Shown here: positions 36,496-48,566 of the stretch, piece by piece | How the letters are laid out: the number at the start of each line of letters is the position of its first letter | Position numbering within the stretch: the stretch's first letter is position 1 | Source of the DNA: Nymphaea colorata | Taxonomy: Eukaryota > Streptophyta > Magnoliopsida > Nymphaeales > Nymphaeaceae | DNA length: 64,000 bases | Direction: 5' to 3' | Assembly (NCBI RefSeq): GCF_008831285.2 | Contig: NC_045150.1 | Coordinates: 10,740,001-10,804,000 of the forward strand | Translations under genes and position numbers: made by a program | The notes under the pieces: model-generated | Database searches by the model: none | Seen by the model: only the letters and a program-made list of their open reading frames with translations | Told to the model about the DNA's origin: nothing

Positions 36496-39366
36496 GATAG
36501 CCAGTAGACCTTATTAGATCATTGGCTGTTTAAACCTAAAGGCCAATACATATATAACGAAGAATAATGCCCCAATTAGTTTTTGGTCTCAATCTAGGCC
36601 ATGTTTGTTAGTGAAAGTTTAGTTACGTATAAACAAAAAAAGAAGAAAAAGGAAACGCATAAGAATTTTCTTCAATATAAAATTACCTCATCATTGACCT
36701 GTTGAGAAGTACTTAATTAGCTTATATAGGTAGCCCAAATCATTAATTATGAGTAGGTACATTCAACATCCTGAGTGGAGTCCTAACGCAGGTCTCGATC
36801 CAAGGGCAAGGGGAAGGAGGGGAGGCTTCAGCCTGTCAACCGAGCGATAGGGTTCACTTTGTGCACCCAAAAAATTATTTTTTTGTATTTGTAGGAGAAA
36901 AACACATAGAAAATATAAATTAAGTTACTCACCTCGACTCAATGGCTAAAAATAAATGAAAACCATCTTTGAAAACATAGGCAACCAGGCACTTCTCAAC
37001 CCATAAATTCTTTTAAAATATCACATATGCACCATGACCATAAAACTTTTTGCAAAAAGTTTAAGGTCGAGTAGTAAATTTCAAGAAAATGGTATTAACC
37101 ATCATAATTTTTTTGAAAAATTATGTCAACTAGTTTAAAGGAAGAAATTCATAAAATAGTAATGATAAAATGCGAAAAACAAAAAGAAAATTAACAAGAT
37201 CTCTTCTCTCTATTCTTCCCCAAAAGGAATCAATCCTCCTCCTCCTCCTACTCTCCTTTTCATTCAATTTTTTTTACATCCCTATGCTTCTTTCTTTTCT
37301 TTAAACCATTTCTTTTGTAATATTATTTGGATATGTTCACTGGAATAAAATGGAGAAATGAAAAGGTAATAAGAGTTGACTGGCTAGAACAATTTAAGGA
37401 AATACTGGGTCCTAGAAGTATATATGAAAAAACCCAAGGTAAGGAAAAGAAAAAATAAATTATTACGAGCCAAGAAAACTAGGTTTTATGGCATTCAAAC
37501 ATCTTCTTGGCGTGTTCAAAATAGAGAGAGGGGTGGGCTTTAGAGATAGAGCAGTTCGCATGTTTGGTGCTTAACATGGGTGTGTTTGTTCTACCGTTCG
37601 AGGAGATGGGGATTTTTGTTATTTTTAGATCAAATATCAGATACATATTTTAATTATTCTTTAGAAAGTGACTTTCTTTTTTCTATTCTCCAAGAGGAAA
37701 GGATACTCCTTTCCAAGTAGGAAGGCTATCTGGTTAATTTCAACCCCCTAATATGCAACCGTCATTAATCACGGCAAATGGCATATTAGAAAGCTTTTCA
37801 CAAACCATGCAAAGCAAAGAGCTTTTTCTAATATTCATCTAAAAAAACGTTTTTCTAATAATCCATATATATTCCTTGTAAACTCTCAATTCTCTTTTCT
37901 TAGCCAAGGATAATATATAGGTCTATGGTTATACAAGGTAAAAAAAGCTAAGGAAAATTGAATATATAATATACTTAATTGTTGAAGGAGCTGCATGATT
38001 CCTAAGGAGAAGAATTCATATCCATCTATTAGATAATCACGGCAAATGGCATACCTGTTATAAGCATAAAAAAAGTTACCAAAACATATAGATTCAAAAA
38101 TACAATTTATAACCACTATCATATATATCACATGTCTTTAGAGTACATGTTCAAAAACACAATTTCCTTGTTCGTGGAATTGGTGTGATTACTTTCAAAG
38201 TTTGAATGTTGAATTTAGAAACACTATCTATATATAATCAAGGCCTGTTTGCTGAAACAAGAACACGATTTGTTATTGACTAATTAGCTACGAGAAAAGC
38301 TGCATAAAAAAAGATGCATGGGGCAAGAATAAAAAAAAATGCTAAGCAGTACACATAATGATCGACATGCATCTGGCCATCCAATGTTTTTTTTTCCAGT
38401 GTTTCTGAACAATCATTTTGAAAACCTAACTGCTAAAGTGTGTGTATAACATATGTTTATGATACTAAAAAATGAACAAAAAGTTATGTTCATTAGTCCT
38501 GGCATCTGATTTTTGTAAGTCAAAAAACATCTGATATATCGCTAATCTTTTAGTCCACTGAATTAATGATCTGGTTTAGATTGTTGGTTTCGATAATTTT
38601 CACAACCATATTGTATGACCTTTCATGGACACTTGAAAGGAGTGCATAATCAAACTTTGGAGTCTATTAGACTCATGGAAATCATAAATTATATCTGTGA
38701 GTGCTAACTCCTTTGCCCTTAAGTGTCTTTGTAGTTGATAATTAACTAGCAACTCCATGTTGTTTGAATAAACTTTACTAATCCATGCGATGCATAAAGA
38801 TGAAAAAATTGTACTTTTGATCTTTTATCTTCATCCATCTTAACCTCCTCATAAATATATTTTGCCACCCATTTACATGAACCCATGTGATTCTTTCCCT
38901 TACATGCTTACACACTTGTACAAACGTATGAGCTTTATGGAGTTACCTTGTCAACTGTTGGTGCATCAATTGACCATGGTGGGTCCTGTGTGGGCAATCA
39001 TTGAAATTAACCACCTTTGCGCTATGTCATGACTCATATATTGTTATTCTTTATCAATTAAATCATGATATCAATCAACAAAATCACGAAGAAATCATCA
39101 CACAGAAGATTACATGGTTTGACATATTAGCATACATCCAAGGAGAAGAAGAGATATCATACAAAGTGAGAATATAAAGGGCTACAGGATAATGAGCATG
39201 GGAAGAAATCTCGAAACCAAGAAATTAAGAATGGCCAAAATGCATTCACTAGGACAACAATAAGCTTCTAGGAATAAAAGATATCACTTCCAAAAATGTG
39301 CAACCACCTGATATGCCTTAGCTGGGGGTGAAGATGCTGACCTCTTCTCCTGAAATCACGTTATAG

Positions 39367-39600
39367 TCTCCCCCTTAAGTTGGTGTACAAATGTCAATTT
39401 GTCCAAATTTGCTGGCTATGCATTGATGCTTCTCTTTCGCATGACACTTGGTGAAAATATTGGTTAGTTGTTTTTCACTTCTGGCATATAAAGTTAGCAT
39501 GGTTCTATCTTGTATTTTTCCCTCACAATAATGGCAATCGACTTCTATATGTTTAGGAACTAATGGAACAATGGGTCAGCCTAATAGCATACCCTTTGGC
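39367..39600 (-). pseudogene. 3' end of a copia element, copy 2
   Basis: Duplicate of 8562-8800. The polypurine tract is at 39367-39378 (plus strand tctcccccttaa), with the RNase H C-terminal coding relic just upstream on the minus strand. It carries more damage than copy 1. Confidence 0.65.
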
Positions 39601-39982
39601 ATTAACCCAAGTATGTGAAAACTTGAATCCAATTTGGTTCTCACACAAGAACCACTTCAAATTCATGTTTTTCTAAAATATTTAGAAAGTTAAATTATTT
39701 AAATGATTTCAAAAACCTTAGGTCATGTAGACATCGATTCCACAAAGACCTAGCTCATATCCGTCTTAGAGTCACCTACTTGTGAACCTATTTCCATAAC
39801 CTTTTTGTCTAGTCAAATTTCTTTAGACACCCATTCATATGAAATGAATGAAGTTTATATCATATATCACATGATTTGAATAATATCAAACACATTTACT
39901 ACAGTCAAACCCTATCCCTATGTAGGTTTAAACCTACTTTTGACCAACCTACCCCTAGCCTATTTGGATCTTAGGTCTGTTT

Positions 39983-40153
39983 TCACTCTACAACTTTGAT
40001 GGCCTCCTGCAAGCGTTTCAGCTTCTCTTGGCGCTTCTCGAGTTCGACTTTGGCATTCCGGATGAGGTCCACCTTGTCTTTCAACAAACTCGTTACAGAC
40101 TGGAACAAATTAGAAATGGCTGCTTCTGCAAGTGCATCGATTACTATTGCCAT
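39983..40153 (-). pseudogene. N-terminal coiled-coil fragment of a CNL-type NLR resistance gene
   Basis: ATG at 40153 (minus) opens MAIVIDALAEAAISNLFQSV, followed by an amphipathic lysine/glutamate-rich helix (KVELEKRQEKLKRLQEAI) and a stop at 39983-39985. This is the usual start of CC-NB-LRR immune receptors, which detect pathogen effectors in the cytoplasm. Only 56 residues remain. The P-loop (NB-ARC) that should follow is missing because the duplicated block begins 5 bp beyond the stop. An in-frame TTG extension upstream exists but is not preferred. The coiled-coil call rests on pattern only. Confidence 0.5.
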
Positions 40154-40800
40154 CTTCCCTGGTTTTTCAGTAGGTGGAAGAGGAAGAGGAGCAATTTTCA
40201 AGTGTGTGTGAGAGAGAGAGGGAGAGGGAATAAATACAATAGGTTTCCCTCTTTCTTTAATTTCTAGTTGCCAATTTTAGAAGACAGGCTGGAGCAGAGT
40301 TCCTCAGTTTTTCAGGTTCAAAACCTACCATGCTCCAACCCGTCTTTTAAAATAACAAACCATTTTCTGTCAATTAAAGAAGCCAAAAAGAAAAAGCCTA
40401 CCTCGAAGTGGGCATCAATGAGCTAGGCAGTCCTTGAGTGGGTGACACTTAGAATATTTAAGTGGCCGAGGTAGTACAATGGGGCCTTTTAGTTTCATAG
40501 CCAAAATGATTTGGATTCAATGATGTTGATGGGTGCACTCAAAAACTCCCACTCACTCTAAAAATAACAATCTGTTCATCATGGGGGCCAACCCATTTGA
40601 AAATGGAGAATAAAATCTACCTGTCCATTGAAGAAAGGAGAAAAGAAAGGAAGAAAAGGACACCATGCACATGGTTGCCCTTCTGCCTCTTTTTTGTTTT
40701 TATTTTAAAGGAAACTAGAGAGCACCCATGTGGTGATCATGAGTTAATGGCCCTTTGGTAGGCAACTCTTCAAGGAAGGAATCAATAGGCTCAATCTAAG
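40154..40800. other. Possible upstream region of the NLR fragment
   Basis: A GA-rich run at 40206-40228 (CT on the gene strand) lies about 60 bp upstream of the NLR start and could be leader. No clear TATA box was chosen. The remainder is AT-rich with nothing recognised. Confidence 0.3.
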
Positions 40801-41075
40801 AGGTGACAAGAGCATCATTTTAATTAGGAAAGACCAAGGGTATTTGTATAAACTAAAGCAAAAAAAAGGCAGTTCTGATATGAATTTAATCCATAATATC
40901 CACCTGTAAAATAGACAAAGTGACGGGAACATCATTTTCTTTACGATAGACAAAGGGTATTTGTACAATCTAAAGCGAAAAAAAGACAGTTATGGAATGA
41001 ATTTAATCCAATGCATCCAGCAGTCAAAAAGACAGTGATAAGAGAATTTTATTTACGATAGACCCAAAAGAATGG
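40801..41075. repeat. Tandem repeat of a unit of about 115 bp
   Basis: Two units (about 40801-40916 and 40917-41030) share tgac-agagcatcattt, gggtatttgta, ctaaagc-aaaaaa and gaatttaatcca words. A partial third follows. A related piece, including gaatttgatccaaagcatccaccagtc, occurs at about 46350-46410. Confidence 0.75.
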
Positions 41076-41150
41076 CTGCAAGGTGCTTGAACTGGCTTTA
41101 AGCACTAAAAGATTGCATTACTCATCCATTGAGAAAGAAGCCCCTTTAAC

Positions 41151-41153
<3 letters not shown>

Positions 41154-41217
<64 letters not shown>

Positions 41218-41226
41218 TGTGTGTGT
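41154..41226. repeat. Compound CT-GT microsatellite
   Basis: About 23 CT units are followed directly by 13 GT units. The next stretch, 41227-42230, shows no supported gene, only short frames without recognisable content. Confidence 0.95.
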
Positions 41227-42230
41227 CTTCATTCCATATGGTAACTTCAACTGATTTGGTGACATAGCCTCCTTTTATTGCTGGAACATTGCCTAATTTC
41301 CATCTTTTGTCTGTGTGTGCAATCTATGGAGCAAGTTTGCTCAGCTTTACAACAAATGCATGGCGTGAAGCAGCAACTGGAGTACTTTCTATCTATTTCT
41401 TCAAACTTCCATCTGACATTTTCTAGTTAATTTTTTTCTGCTTTACTCTGTATGTGTGAATATGCATGCTTGCTTGCATGCATATGTGTATGTGTCTGTG
41501 GCAGAAAGAGAGAAAGAGGGAGAGAGAGAAAGGACACAGTTGAGCGGCAAAAAAGGAGTCCACCCATGAGGAATGAGATTCCTTCACCAATGAGATATTG
41601 CCTCAAGGGACCCAACCACCAAGAAGTTCTGGCTGGATGACATGGACCCTGCACTTTGCTTTTGCATATGGCAGCCATGTTACTCTTTGCCAAACACTTT
41701 TCATGTTGACATGACACCCCTCAATTTTTTTCCCCTCTCTGTGTATCTGAAACTTGTTCTATATTCAACATTAATGGCACAGCATGGTTTAAATCCCAAG
41801 ACAATAATAGATGGTAAAATTTTCACTTTCTATGTCTATCTGAAAACGACAAGTCCTTCACCTCATTCCCCCACATTAATTTCAAAGTTCTGGATGTTAG
41901 GTCAAGTATATCTATAGATATGCATCAACGAGTATGCACATCCAAGATGTCAGTTTCAAGTTTTCAACATCACCAAACCTTGGAGTGTAACTTACATCAA
42001 CAAGAGTCTACCCCTTGAACATGTGTAAATAGTTCGTTATCAACATGACTGCCTTCTTTTCTTGATTTTCCTTACATGATATCTTTATCTGATGTGCATC
42101 ATCTTCATTCCTCCGTTCAGTTAGCTGGTTCCAAAATTTTCTTGAAGGAGAAAGCGCTCTCTTTCTTGAGAGTCGAGCAAACGTTTCTTTAGGAGTAACA
42201 GACCTTATTACACATTATTGTTAGTTGGTT

Positions 42231-42725
42231 GAAACAGTTCGTGTGATTGAAAACGTCTCGAGGTTTTAAACAACGAGGTTTTTCTCAAGTATAATACGGC
42301 GAGCTTGACAAACATGACAAAAATACAATAAATTTTTTTAAAAATCTAAAAACTAAAACTGAGAGAAAAATAAAATAATTGGGAAAGTAATAACACAAAC
42401 ATCACAAGATAAGTAGATTTGCAACAAATAAAAAATAGAAAATAAAAAAAAACTATTTGACATTAAAAAACTGAAGAAAATGAAAAAAGTGAAAAAAAAC
42501 ACATTAAAAACATGTGTTTTCGTTTTTAACGTTTTTTTCAAAATAACGTGTTTTTTAAAGTATTGAACGGCTATTTAATTTATCATGTTTTTTTCATATT
42601 TTTTTTTACAAAACACGTGCTGTCTGTGACTATGGATTGAACCATATTCCCATTGCATTCTCAACTTATATTTTAAAATTGAACACATGTTGTGCCACTT
42701 TATTACACACATGTACACACAAAAA

Positions 42726-42728
<3 letters not shown>
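42231..42728. other. A/T-rich spacer
   Basis: The stretch is very rich in A and T homopolymer runs, with an approximate inverted pair of aacacg/cgtgtt words. It could be a decayed miniature element, but no ends are convincing. Confidence 0.3.
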
Positions 42729-42817
<89 letters not shown>

Positions 42818-42822
42818 GTATA
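42729..42822. repeat. Long TA microsatellite with a TATG tail
   Basis: An uninterrupted TA run covers about 42729-42805, followed by four TATG units. This is the longest pure dinucleotide run in the window. Frames across it are repeats of Tyr-Ile. Confidence 0.95.
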
Positions 42823-43947
42823 TATAATCAAAATGCCATAACATATGAGAAATTGTAACGAGCATTTGGATCAAATGGCTGTCCATCCATTAGCAATCAT
42901 TTTCTTGACCAAGATAAGTACACCTAATTAAAGTTACAACATACAATTCTTGATTGATCATCAACATTGGGTCATCCTGCAGAAGAAGACGGACAGATTT
43001 TTAGCTCTTAAGGACTCACATCACTGCACAACAGATATCAGTTTAACAACAGTTAATTTCCCATGTGCCACATGCCCAATTCTACCGGCAAAATTGGAAT
43101 AAGTGGTCACTCAGTTTGTGTGCATACCTCAGGTGGGAACATTAAAAATTCTTTTACAGTAATGATAATAAGAAATCATGTGATGTCTATAAGTACTGTT
43201 GGTGTTGGAGTAGGAATTATGAACAAAGTAAATAGACAACTTTTTCACCCAAAGTAAATCTTGCCTCCTTTTATATTCTCTCTTTATTAACTTGGGTATA
43301 TTTCTTACTGCAAATACATGAAAAGAAAAAGATTTATCTGAAGAAGAGAAAGGAACTGCAACAAAATAGAAAGATGCAGATCTTAAGCGGTGCAGTTGGT
43401 ACATCCTTTTCACTTCAGGGAAGGTGCATGCACTGTCCTTCAGGGAGCTGTAGTTATAGCATTCCTGCCTACTGGGTTTCAGGCAAGGTAGGGGTGTCTA
43501 TCATTTTTAACAGACACAAGTTAACGACGTGGCTGTTGCGTATAACAAACAAAGCAGTTGTTTGCATTACCCACAGAAATGACCATGAAAATTGTGCCAG
43601 TTGTGTCTGCTATATATATATACACACACACACTACAAATTTTGATTTGAACATAAGTACAATCTTTTTTGCATAATTATCTTTATAAAATTTGATAAAA
43701 TCTAGAATATGAAAAATCTATATTGACACCACCAACAGTAGATGCCGAAATCATGCTCCTTCCTTCGCTAATTGATACCACCAACGTGAATCTAAGCTGG
43801 CCATCACCGTCTCCATCTTGTTTTGCATGGTTCACAATCTAGTCCTGTGCTAGGTTCATCCATGTCGACAGCCTTCACAAGAGAAAACAGATGGCATGTC
43901 AGGAACAGAAGCAGTCAAGATGGTCTGTTAACTCCTGCTGCAGGTGG
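42823..43947. other. Spacer, no supported gene
   Basis: Several frames of 60-100 codons occur on both strands (for example 43374-43676 plus), but none shows a known domain or splice context. The 3' part (43750-43947) may include decayed sequence continuing the LRR fragment on the minus strand. Confidence 0.3.
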
Positions 43948-44213
43948 ACTGCAGAACAGCTGTCAATTGTCAACAATTCAAGCTTGGAGAGTCAGGCGAT
44001 CTCTTCGTTTGCATCCCTGGGACATGTTCTTGCTGCTGCAACTTTTTGTTGGTGAGTAATATTATTAAAGTCCACCAGAGACTTGAGACTGGGGAGGTCA
44101 GAAAGCCATAGGTGTCTTAGTTTCGCGAGGCATTTCCAGTAGCCTCCAAAGGTGATGTCCCCAGTGAAACCTTCCAGTTGCAATTCCTCAAGTCGGGAGT
44201 GACACCACACCCA
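43948..44213 (-). pseudogene. LRR fragment of an NLR-type gene
   Basis: After a likely splice acceptor (minus CATTTGCAG), the frame reads SRLEELQLEGF, then CLAKLRHLWLSDLPSLKSL. After an in-frame stop at 43992 it continues with SKLELLTIDSCSAV. These are leucine-rich repeats of the plant NLR type (LxxLxLxxLPxLxxL). It lies on the same strand as the coiled-coil fragment at 39983-40153 but on its 5' side, so the two are not one gene in order. Either they come from different copies or a rearrangement moved them. No NB-ARC lies between them. Confidence 0.5.
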
Positions 44214-44829
44214 CTGCAAATGGATTGGATTCATATCAGCTTGAAAATGGATTCAACATGCATATTGTTGAATTTTGGCAGGTAAAAACAAATCCATTCG
44301 CAATAACAGCTTTATGGGGGTTAGGCCTCTTACCTTTATTTAAACAAAATCGCCTATACAGGGAATGGTTAGCATTTTACAAATGCTAATTTTCACAATC
44401 AGAAAAACAAAGGGTTGACTAAACCCTCCAGATGAGCAAAAAGAGAAGACCAACTATGAGCAGCTGTTGGTCTGCACAAAATAAATTTCCCCTCTCCGTT
44501 AGATGGGCATTATGAACACACCAAATCGACCATAGGGTTCCCTTTTTCCTCCTTCACTCTGTAGTCAAAACCTTCTAAAATTCTGCTGCAAACCGCCCCC
44601 ACTCTCCTTCCATCAAGGTGTAGATGTAGCTTTAAGAGATTATTATTATCTGTTCACCATATTCTCTGTGGAACCTGAAAATCTGCTCTAGCACCTCTAC
44701 CACACCCTCCAACATGCCTCCTCTAGGAGCCAGCAATATCCACACTCCTTTAGCTCCATCACCAGCGAATTGATGGTTCCTCCCACTTTATCTTTCAAAT
44801 TGTTCAGAAAACTGGTTTTCATATCTAGT
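44214..44829. other. Spacer with a weak LINE-like tail
   Basis: On the minus strand near 44480-44560 a stretch resembles the TLWSIWxxxN end of plant LINE polyproteins. The match is short and unsupported by neighbouring motifs, so I leave it unassigned. Confidence 0.2.
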
Positions 44830-45590
44830 ACCGTTGTCAGATTGAAAACATTTTATACCAATTTCAAATTGAGTTTCAACTATTTTGTAAAATTTTAGAA
44901 AATTTGGCAAAAACTTCATCTTTGGTTTATGGTAATTAACCAAGTAGTTTTTGAAAAATCATCAATAAATGTAAGATAATAACGAAAATTGAGTATGAGT
45001 TCACTGGGGCTGGTCCTGACACGTCAGTATGCACTAGTTCAAAGGGAGACAAAGCTTATTCAAAGATTCATTGAACGAGAGTCTTTGGACAATTTAGCAT
45101 GCTTGCAAGTTTCACAAACACCTGAATCATAATTCAAATTTGGTAATAAAATATTCAGGTTGTGTCATGATGGATGAGCAAGTCTCTCATGTCAAAGCTC
45201 CCCATCATGACTGATTTGGGTAGTCAAGGAGCATGCATTAATTTTCAGCATATATAAGTCATTTTCTTGAGTTCCCTCACCAATCTTCCTCTTCAAAATA
45301 CTCTCTTGCAATATAACATGAGTGGAGGACAAAATAACATGGCAATTTAAATCTTTAACGATCTTTGAAACAGAAAAGTTAGTTGAGACATCTCCCATAG
45401 AAAGTGCTTTAGGTTTGATACGATTTCTAAGAAAATCCAATTATCCTACTCATAGAACATTCATGAATATTCATTAGCAATAACGACAGATTTTATTCTA
45501 GACATCGAAGAATAATTGGTAAGGTTACAGCAATTCATAGGCACATGATCACTAGCTCAGTCGACTATCCAATAATCAGGTGTTAGGGAG
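44830..45590 (-). pseudogene. Copia remnant: protease, GAG-pre-integrase and integrase start
   Basis: In order on the minus strand come a protease remnant (WIVD, a stop, then ASDHV; plus 45542-45575) and a GAG-pre-integrase frame at 45440-45192 (SKIVKDLNCHVILSS, GTQENDLYMLK). Then come HERLAHPS near 45180, CETCKLAK and an integrase start with FRYYLTFIDDF at 44953-44990. The catalytic Ser-Gly of the protease is replaced by a deletion and stop. RT and RNase H are absent, and no LTR was seen. It differs in sequence from the copia at 1-2700. Confidence 0.8.
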
Positions 45591-47393
45591 ACGGGAGCAT
45601 TACAGATGGGAGGTTATGGTACCAAGTTGCTGCTCGATGCCGCATTGGTGTATAAGATGGCAACATGGATACCGATACACACCAGGGTATTTACTTTCAC
45701 TTGATTGTTTCCAAGGTAATTTTTTTGCCTCCAAAACTAAAGCACAAGTCACAACACAGAGCCATATTGATTATGGTATCGTCATTTAATTGCCATTTGA
45801 CATTTTTATTCTTATTTCTTATGCAATAACTATGTAGTAGCTTCAAGGCAAGTTGTATCTCGGTATTTTTCCTTTCGAAGAAGTTAAAAAAAAAGCTACA
45901 CTATGTTAAGACTGCTCAAGTTTTAAAATATACTTTTAACGCACAGAAGGTTAAGTACTTGATACAGAACTGCATTTTTATGCGAAAAACACTTTCTTAA
46001 AGGTTCTTTTTATAGTGCCTCAATTATCTTTCAATCTAAACGTCCTTCAAGTTATTCTTTTTTTTAAATCTTTAACTTTCAATTACTTGAGTTTGTTTAT
46101 GCGAACATTTAATTAACATGAGATTTTGTACAATATTTGACTTTTCAAAACCTAAAGTCATCTGGATATTGGGTTAATCATGTCTTTGGGAACATGTCAT
46201 TATCAGTGGGAACTGACGAAACTGTGCTGGGACTCTGTAGAAGCTCACAAGAAGACCAGAGCTGAGATCTGTAATCGAGTGCGAGTAAGGAAGACTAAAG
46301 GGTGCCACAAAAGATTTGGTATATCTGTGGCTTCGGCCTATTCTACAAACTAATGCAAAATGAAAGTTTTGAAATGAATTTGATCCAAAGCATCCACCAG
46401 TCAAAATCCAAAATTTTGTTAGATGTTGGATTTGAGCATACGGCACACACTCTGGCGAAATCCTGGTGTATGTGTGTGTGTGTTTGTGTCTATGTGCATG
46501 TGTACATGTATGGATTTCTCCAACTGTCAAGATGCTCCGGCCTCTCAAACACACAGTCAAATGGGTGCTAGCATCTGCTAATAGTTAGTCGAGTCAAATG
46601 ATTGCATGTACACGCGAAAATATTGTGTTTGTGCCATGTTTACTGTAAGTGCATACGCTCCACTGCTTCTACACCTCTCTTCTAGTAATCGTTATAGATA
46701 TGATTTGGATCCAATCAAAATACACGACACATATTAAAACATGTGAATGCAATAAAATTTCAAACTAGATCCAACTCTTATGTCTTTGAATTGGATCCAT
46801 ACATCTTCAAATAGAATTACAGAATGCTGAGATGTAGAAATGTAAGTTTGAAACCATTCTGCCCCACTGCAAAGTCAAAATCTAATGTTATGAGAGTCTT
46901 TTATATTTTTATTATTAAAAAATATTTAAATAAGAAAATGACTAACTTAATATATGTTTCTCATCAAATCACTGTTAAGATCATATTTATGTGGTTAGAT
47001 TGCCCAAAAATGTTTTAATAAATAATTTTAACAGGTCTAGTTTTTGTCTCTTACGCAAGTGGTCTGCTTTTCACTAACTTTCATTATACACACACACACA
47101 TTTAAAGAGAGAGTGCAGCAGAAGTGCGCTCAGATCTGATTGAAGAATGGATCAATGGTGCAGGTTCACATGAATTGGATCTTAGAAGGGATCCAAAATA
47201 CAATTAGTTAGGAAGCTCTATTTAAATGGACGGGTAGTTCATTTGGAGTGGGTGAAGATGATAATTAATTGAAAACCCTAAATTTATTTTGCTTTCATTT
47301 GTACATGTTTCCTTCTTTTACATTCAATTTGTGCTCTTGTTCCTCGCTAGATTTGTAGTTTTTCTTAGGAAATAGAGCTTATACTTTAGAGAG

Positions 47394-47426
<33 letters not shown>

Positions 47427-47593
47427 TGTTTTGTTTTGTCAACAAATCATTCTGTTTGTTAACCGTTCCAAAGTTCAGCTGCTGAAGATTTGATCTTCAT
47501 TGTTCTTTCTAGCTCTGAAAAGTCTATGGTGGCGGTTTAATGGTTCAGTTTTATTCTTTTCCTTGTTTTCTTTTCAATGGAAAACCTGATTAA
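45591..47593. other. Spacer with repeats, no supported gene
   Basis: It holds a relative of the 115-bp unit (46350-46410), a GT-rich patch (46470-46500), a ggatccaatc-type degenerate stretch (46700-46810) and a GA microsatellite (47390-47426). Frames over these parts lack recognisable domains. Confidence 0.4.
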
Positions 47594-47640
47594 CACTACA
47601 AAAAAAAACAATAGTTTTACCAAGGGTGGCATCAATACCT
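47594..47640 (+). mobile_element. CACTA-type terminus (one end only)
   Basis: CACTACAAAAAA at 47594 matches the terminal motif of plant CACTA elements and the start of the element at 51689. No matching TTGTAGTG end was found downstream in the window, so it is an orphan end or the partner is decayed. Confidence 0.35.
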
Positions 47641-48064
47641 TAGGCCATCTCTATTGCCTTGTGATCTACCTTGCTAACTAGTGTCCTCTTTGCTGCGGAA
47701 TCGACATACTAATTTTTTGTTGACTCTCATTTCTTTTATTGCTTGCTTGTCACCGCTTGGCCTTCTCTCCCCCACACACTCCCCTCCCCCCACAGCAGCT
47801 TTTTCTCCTTTCTCCTTCACCTTCAGTGAACAGTGGTGGCAATTTACTTGGCAGGGTTAGGAAGAGCACAATAATAGTATGTTCAAGAACATTTCAGTGA
47901 GTGTCGCTTCAATTGGATGCATTGTGAAGGTAGATGTGCACCTTGCTCTTTGCATTGGCCACGGAATGACTTCTGCCGAGAGGGGGTTGAGGGTCTGCCC
48001 TATCACCAAGCCCATTTTTTTCATCAAACATGAGAACACTCATCCAAGAAACTTCATTCCATTC
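47641..48064. other. Spacer, no supported gene
   Basis: A C-rich stretch (47765-47800) and overlapping frames on both strands at 47857-48060 are present. The minus frame contains LNPLSAEVIPWPMQRARC and the plus frame ALCIGHGMTSAERGLR. Neither can be tied to a family. Confidence 0.25.
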
Positions 48065-48072
48065 ATCACACG

Positions 48073-48267
48073 CAAGGGTGGAGGGAAGGGGGGCAGGCAG
48101 GGAGCCTTGCCCCCTCCCTCCCCTCAGATTTTAAAAACTTTAAAAATTTTATGTAAATCTAAAAAATTTTAGTTTAATATATATAAAAATTTCGAAAATT
48201 TCTATTTTTGTATTTCTGCCCCTGTTAAAATTTTGAAACTATAGTTTGCCCCCTGGTACGGCCCCTG
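48073..48267. mobile_element. Miniature hAT-like element with CAGGGG-type ends
   Basis: The ends are CAAGGGTGGAGGG and CGGCCCCTG. The flanks atcacacg and atcataca agree at 6 of 8 positions, as for an 8-bp hAT target duplication. The 195-bp interior carries the aattttg/aaaattt runs shared by other members at 48567, 52712, 60725 and 62604. It has no coding capacity. Confidence 0.55.
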
Positions 48268-48566
48268 ATCATACATGGCTCATAACTAGAATGGGGACAA
48301 CAGTTCCCATTCCAGTGATTCCTAGAAACAAGTTACCAGTTAAAGGTTTGCATAGGATCAAACTATACATAAAAGAAAAGTCTATACATGTAAAATTATT
48401 CATGGTATAGACTTTTAATCAACACCACCCTTCTAAGTATCAACTGTGCGTGTTCTCGCCCTTTCACTTTCGCTTCTCATGCTTTATGTTTGTGACCTTA
48501 TCGACCATGTTTTTTCCTCTCTCATTTGTCTTCGTTGGATTCCTATGCTGCCATCTAAGAAACAAG

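Larger units (their letters stand above)
33673..39978. repeat. Segmental duplication, copy 2 (partner 3287-9171)
   Basis: This is the direct partner of copy 1. Differences include the TRIM at 34286-34733, shorter GA and TA microsatellites, a 32-bp insertion near 36541 and a 21-bp insertion near 39110. Its right edge falls 5 bp before the end of an NLR coiled-coil frame. Confidence 0.9.

Noticed and set aside
40154-40201. Upstream extension of the NLR coiled-coil frame to a TTG codon
   Set aside because: TTG is not a usual plant start, and ATG at 40153 gives the normal MAxVxDA-type beginning of the coiled-coil domain.
44480-44790. LINE tail on the minus strand
   Set aside because: Only a short TLWSIW-like stretch is visible, with no zinc-binding cysteines and no RT nearby.
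45581-45640. TGTTAGGG start resembling the LTR end at 12897
   Set aside because: Only the first 8 bases agree. The following sequence does not match the 331-bp LTR.
47857-48060. Protein-like frames on both strands
   Set aside because: Both strands look plausible over the same bases, neither matches a family I know, and there is no splice or promoter support.
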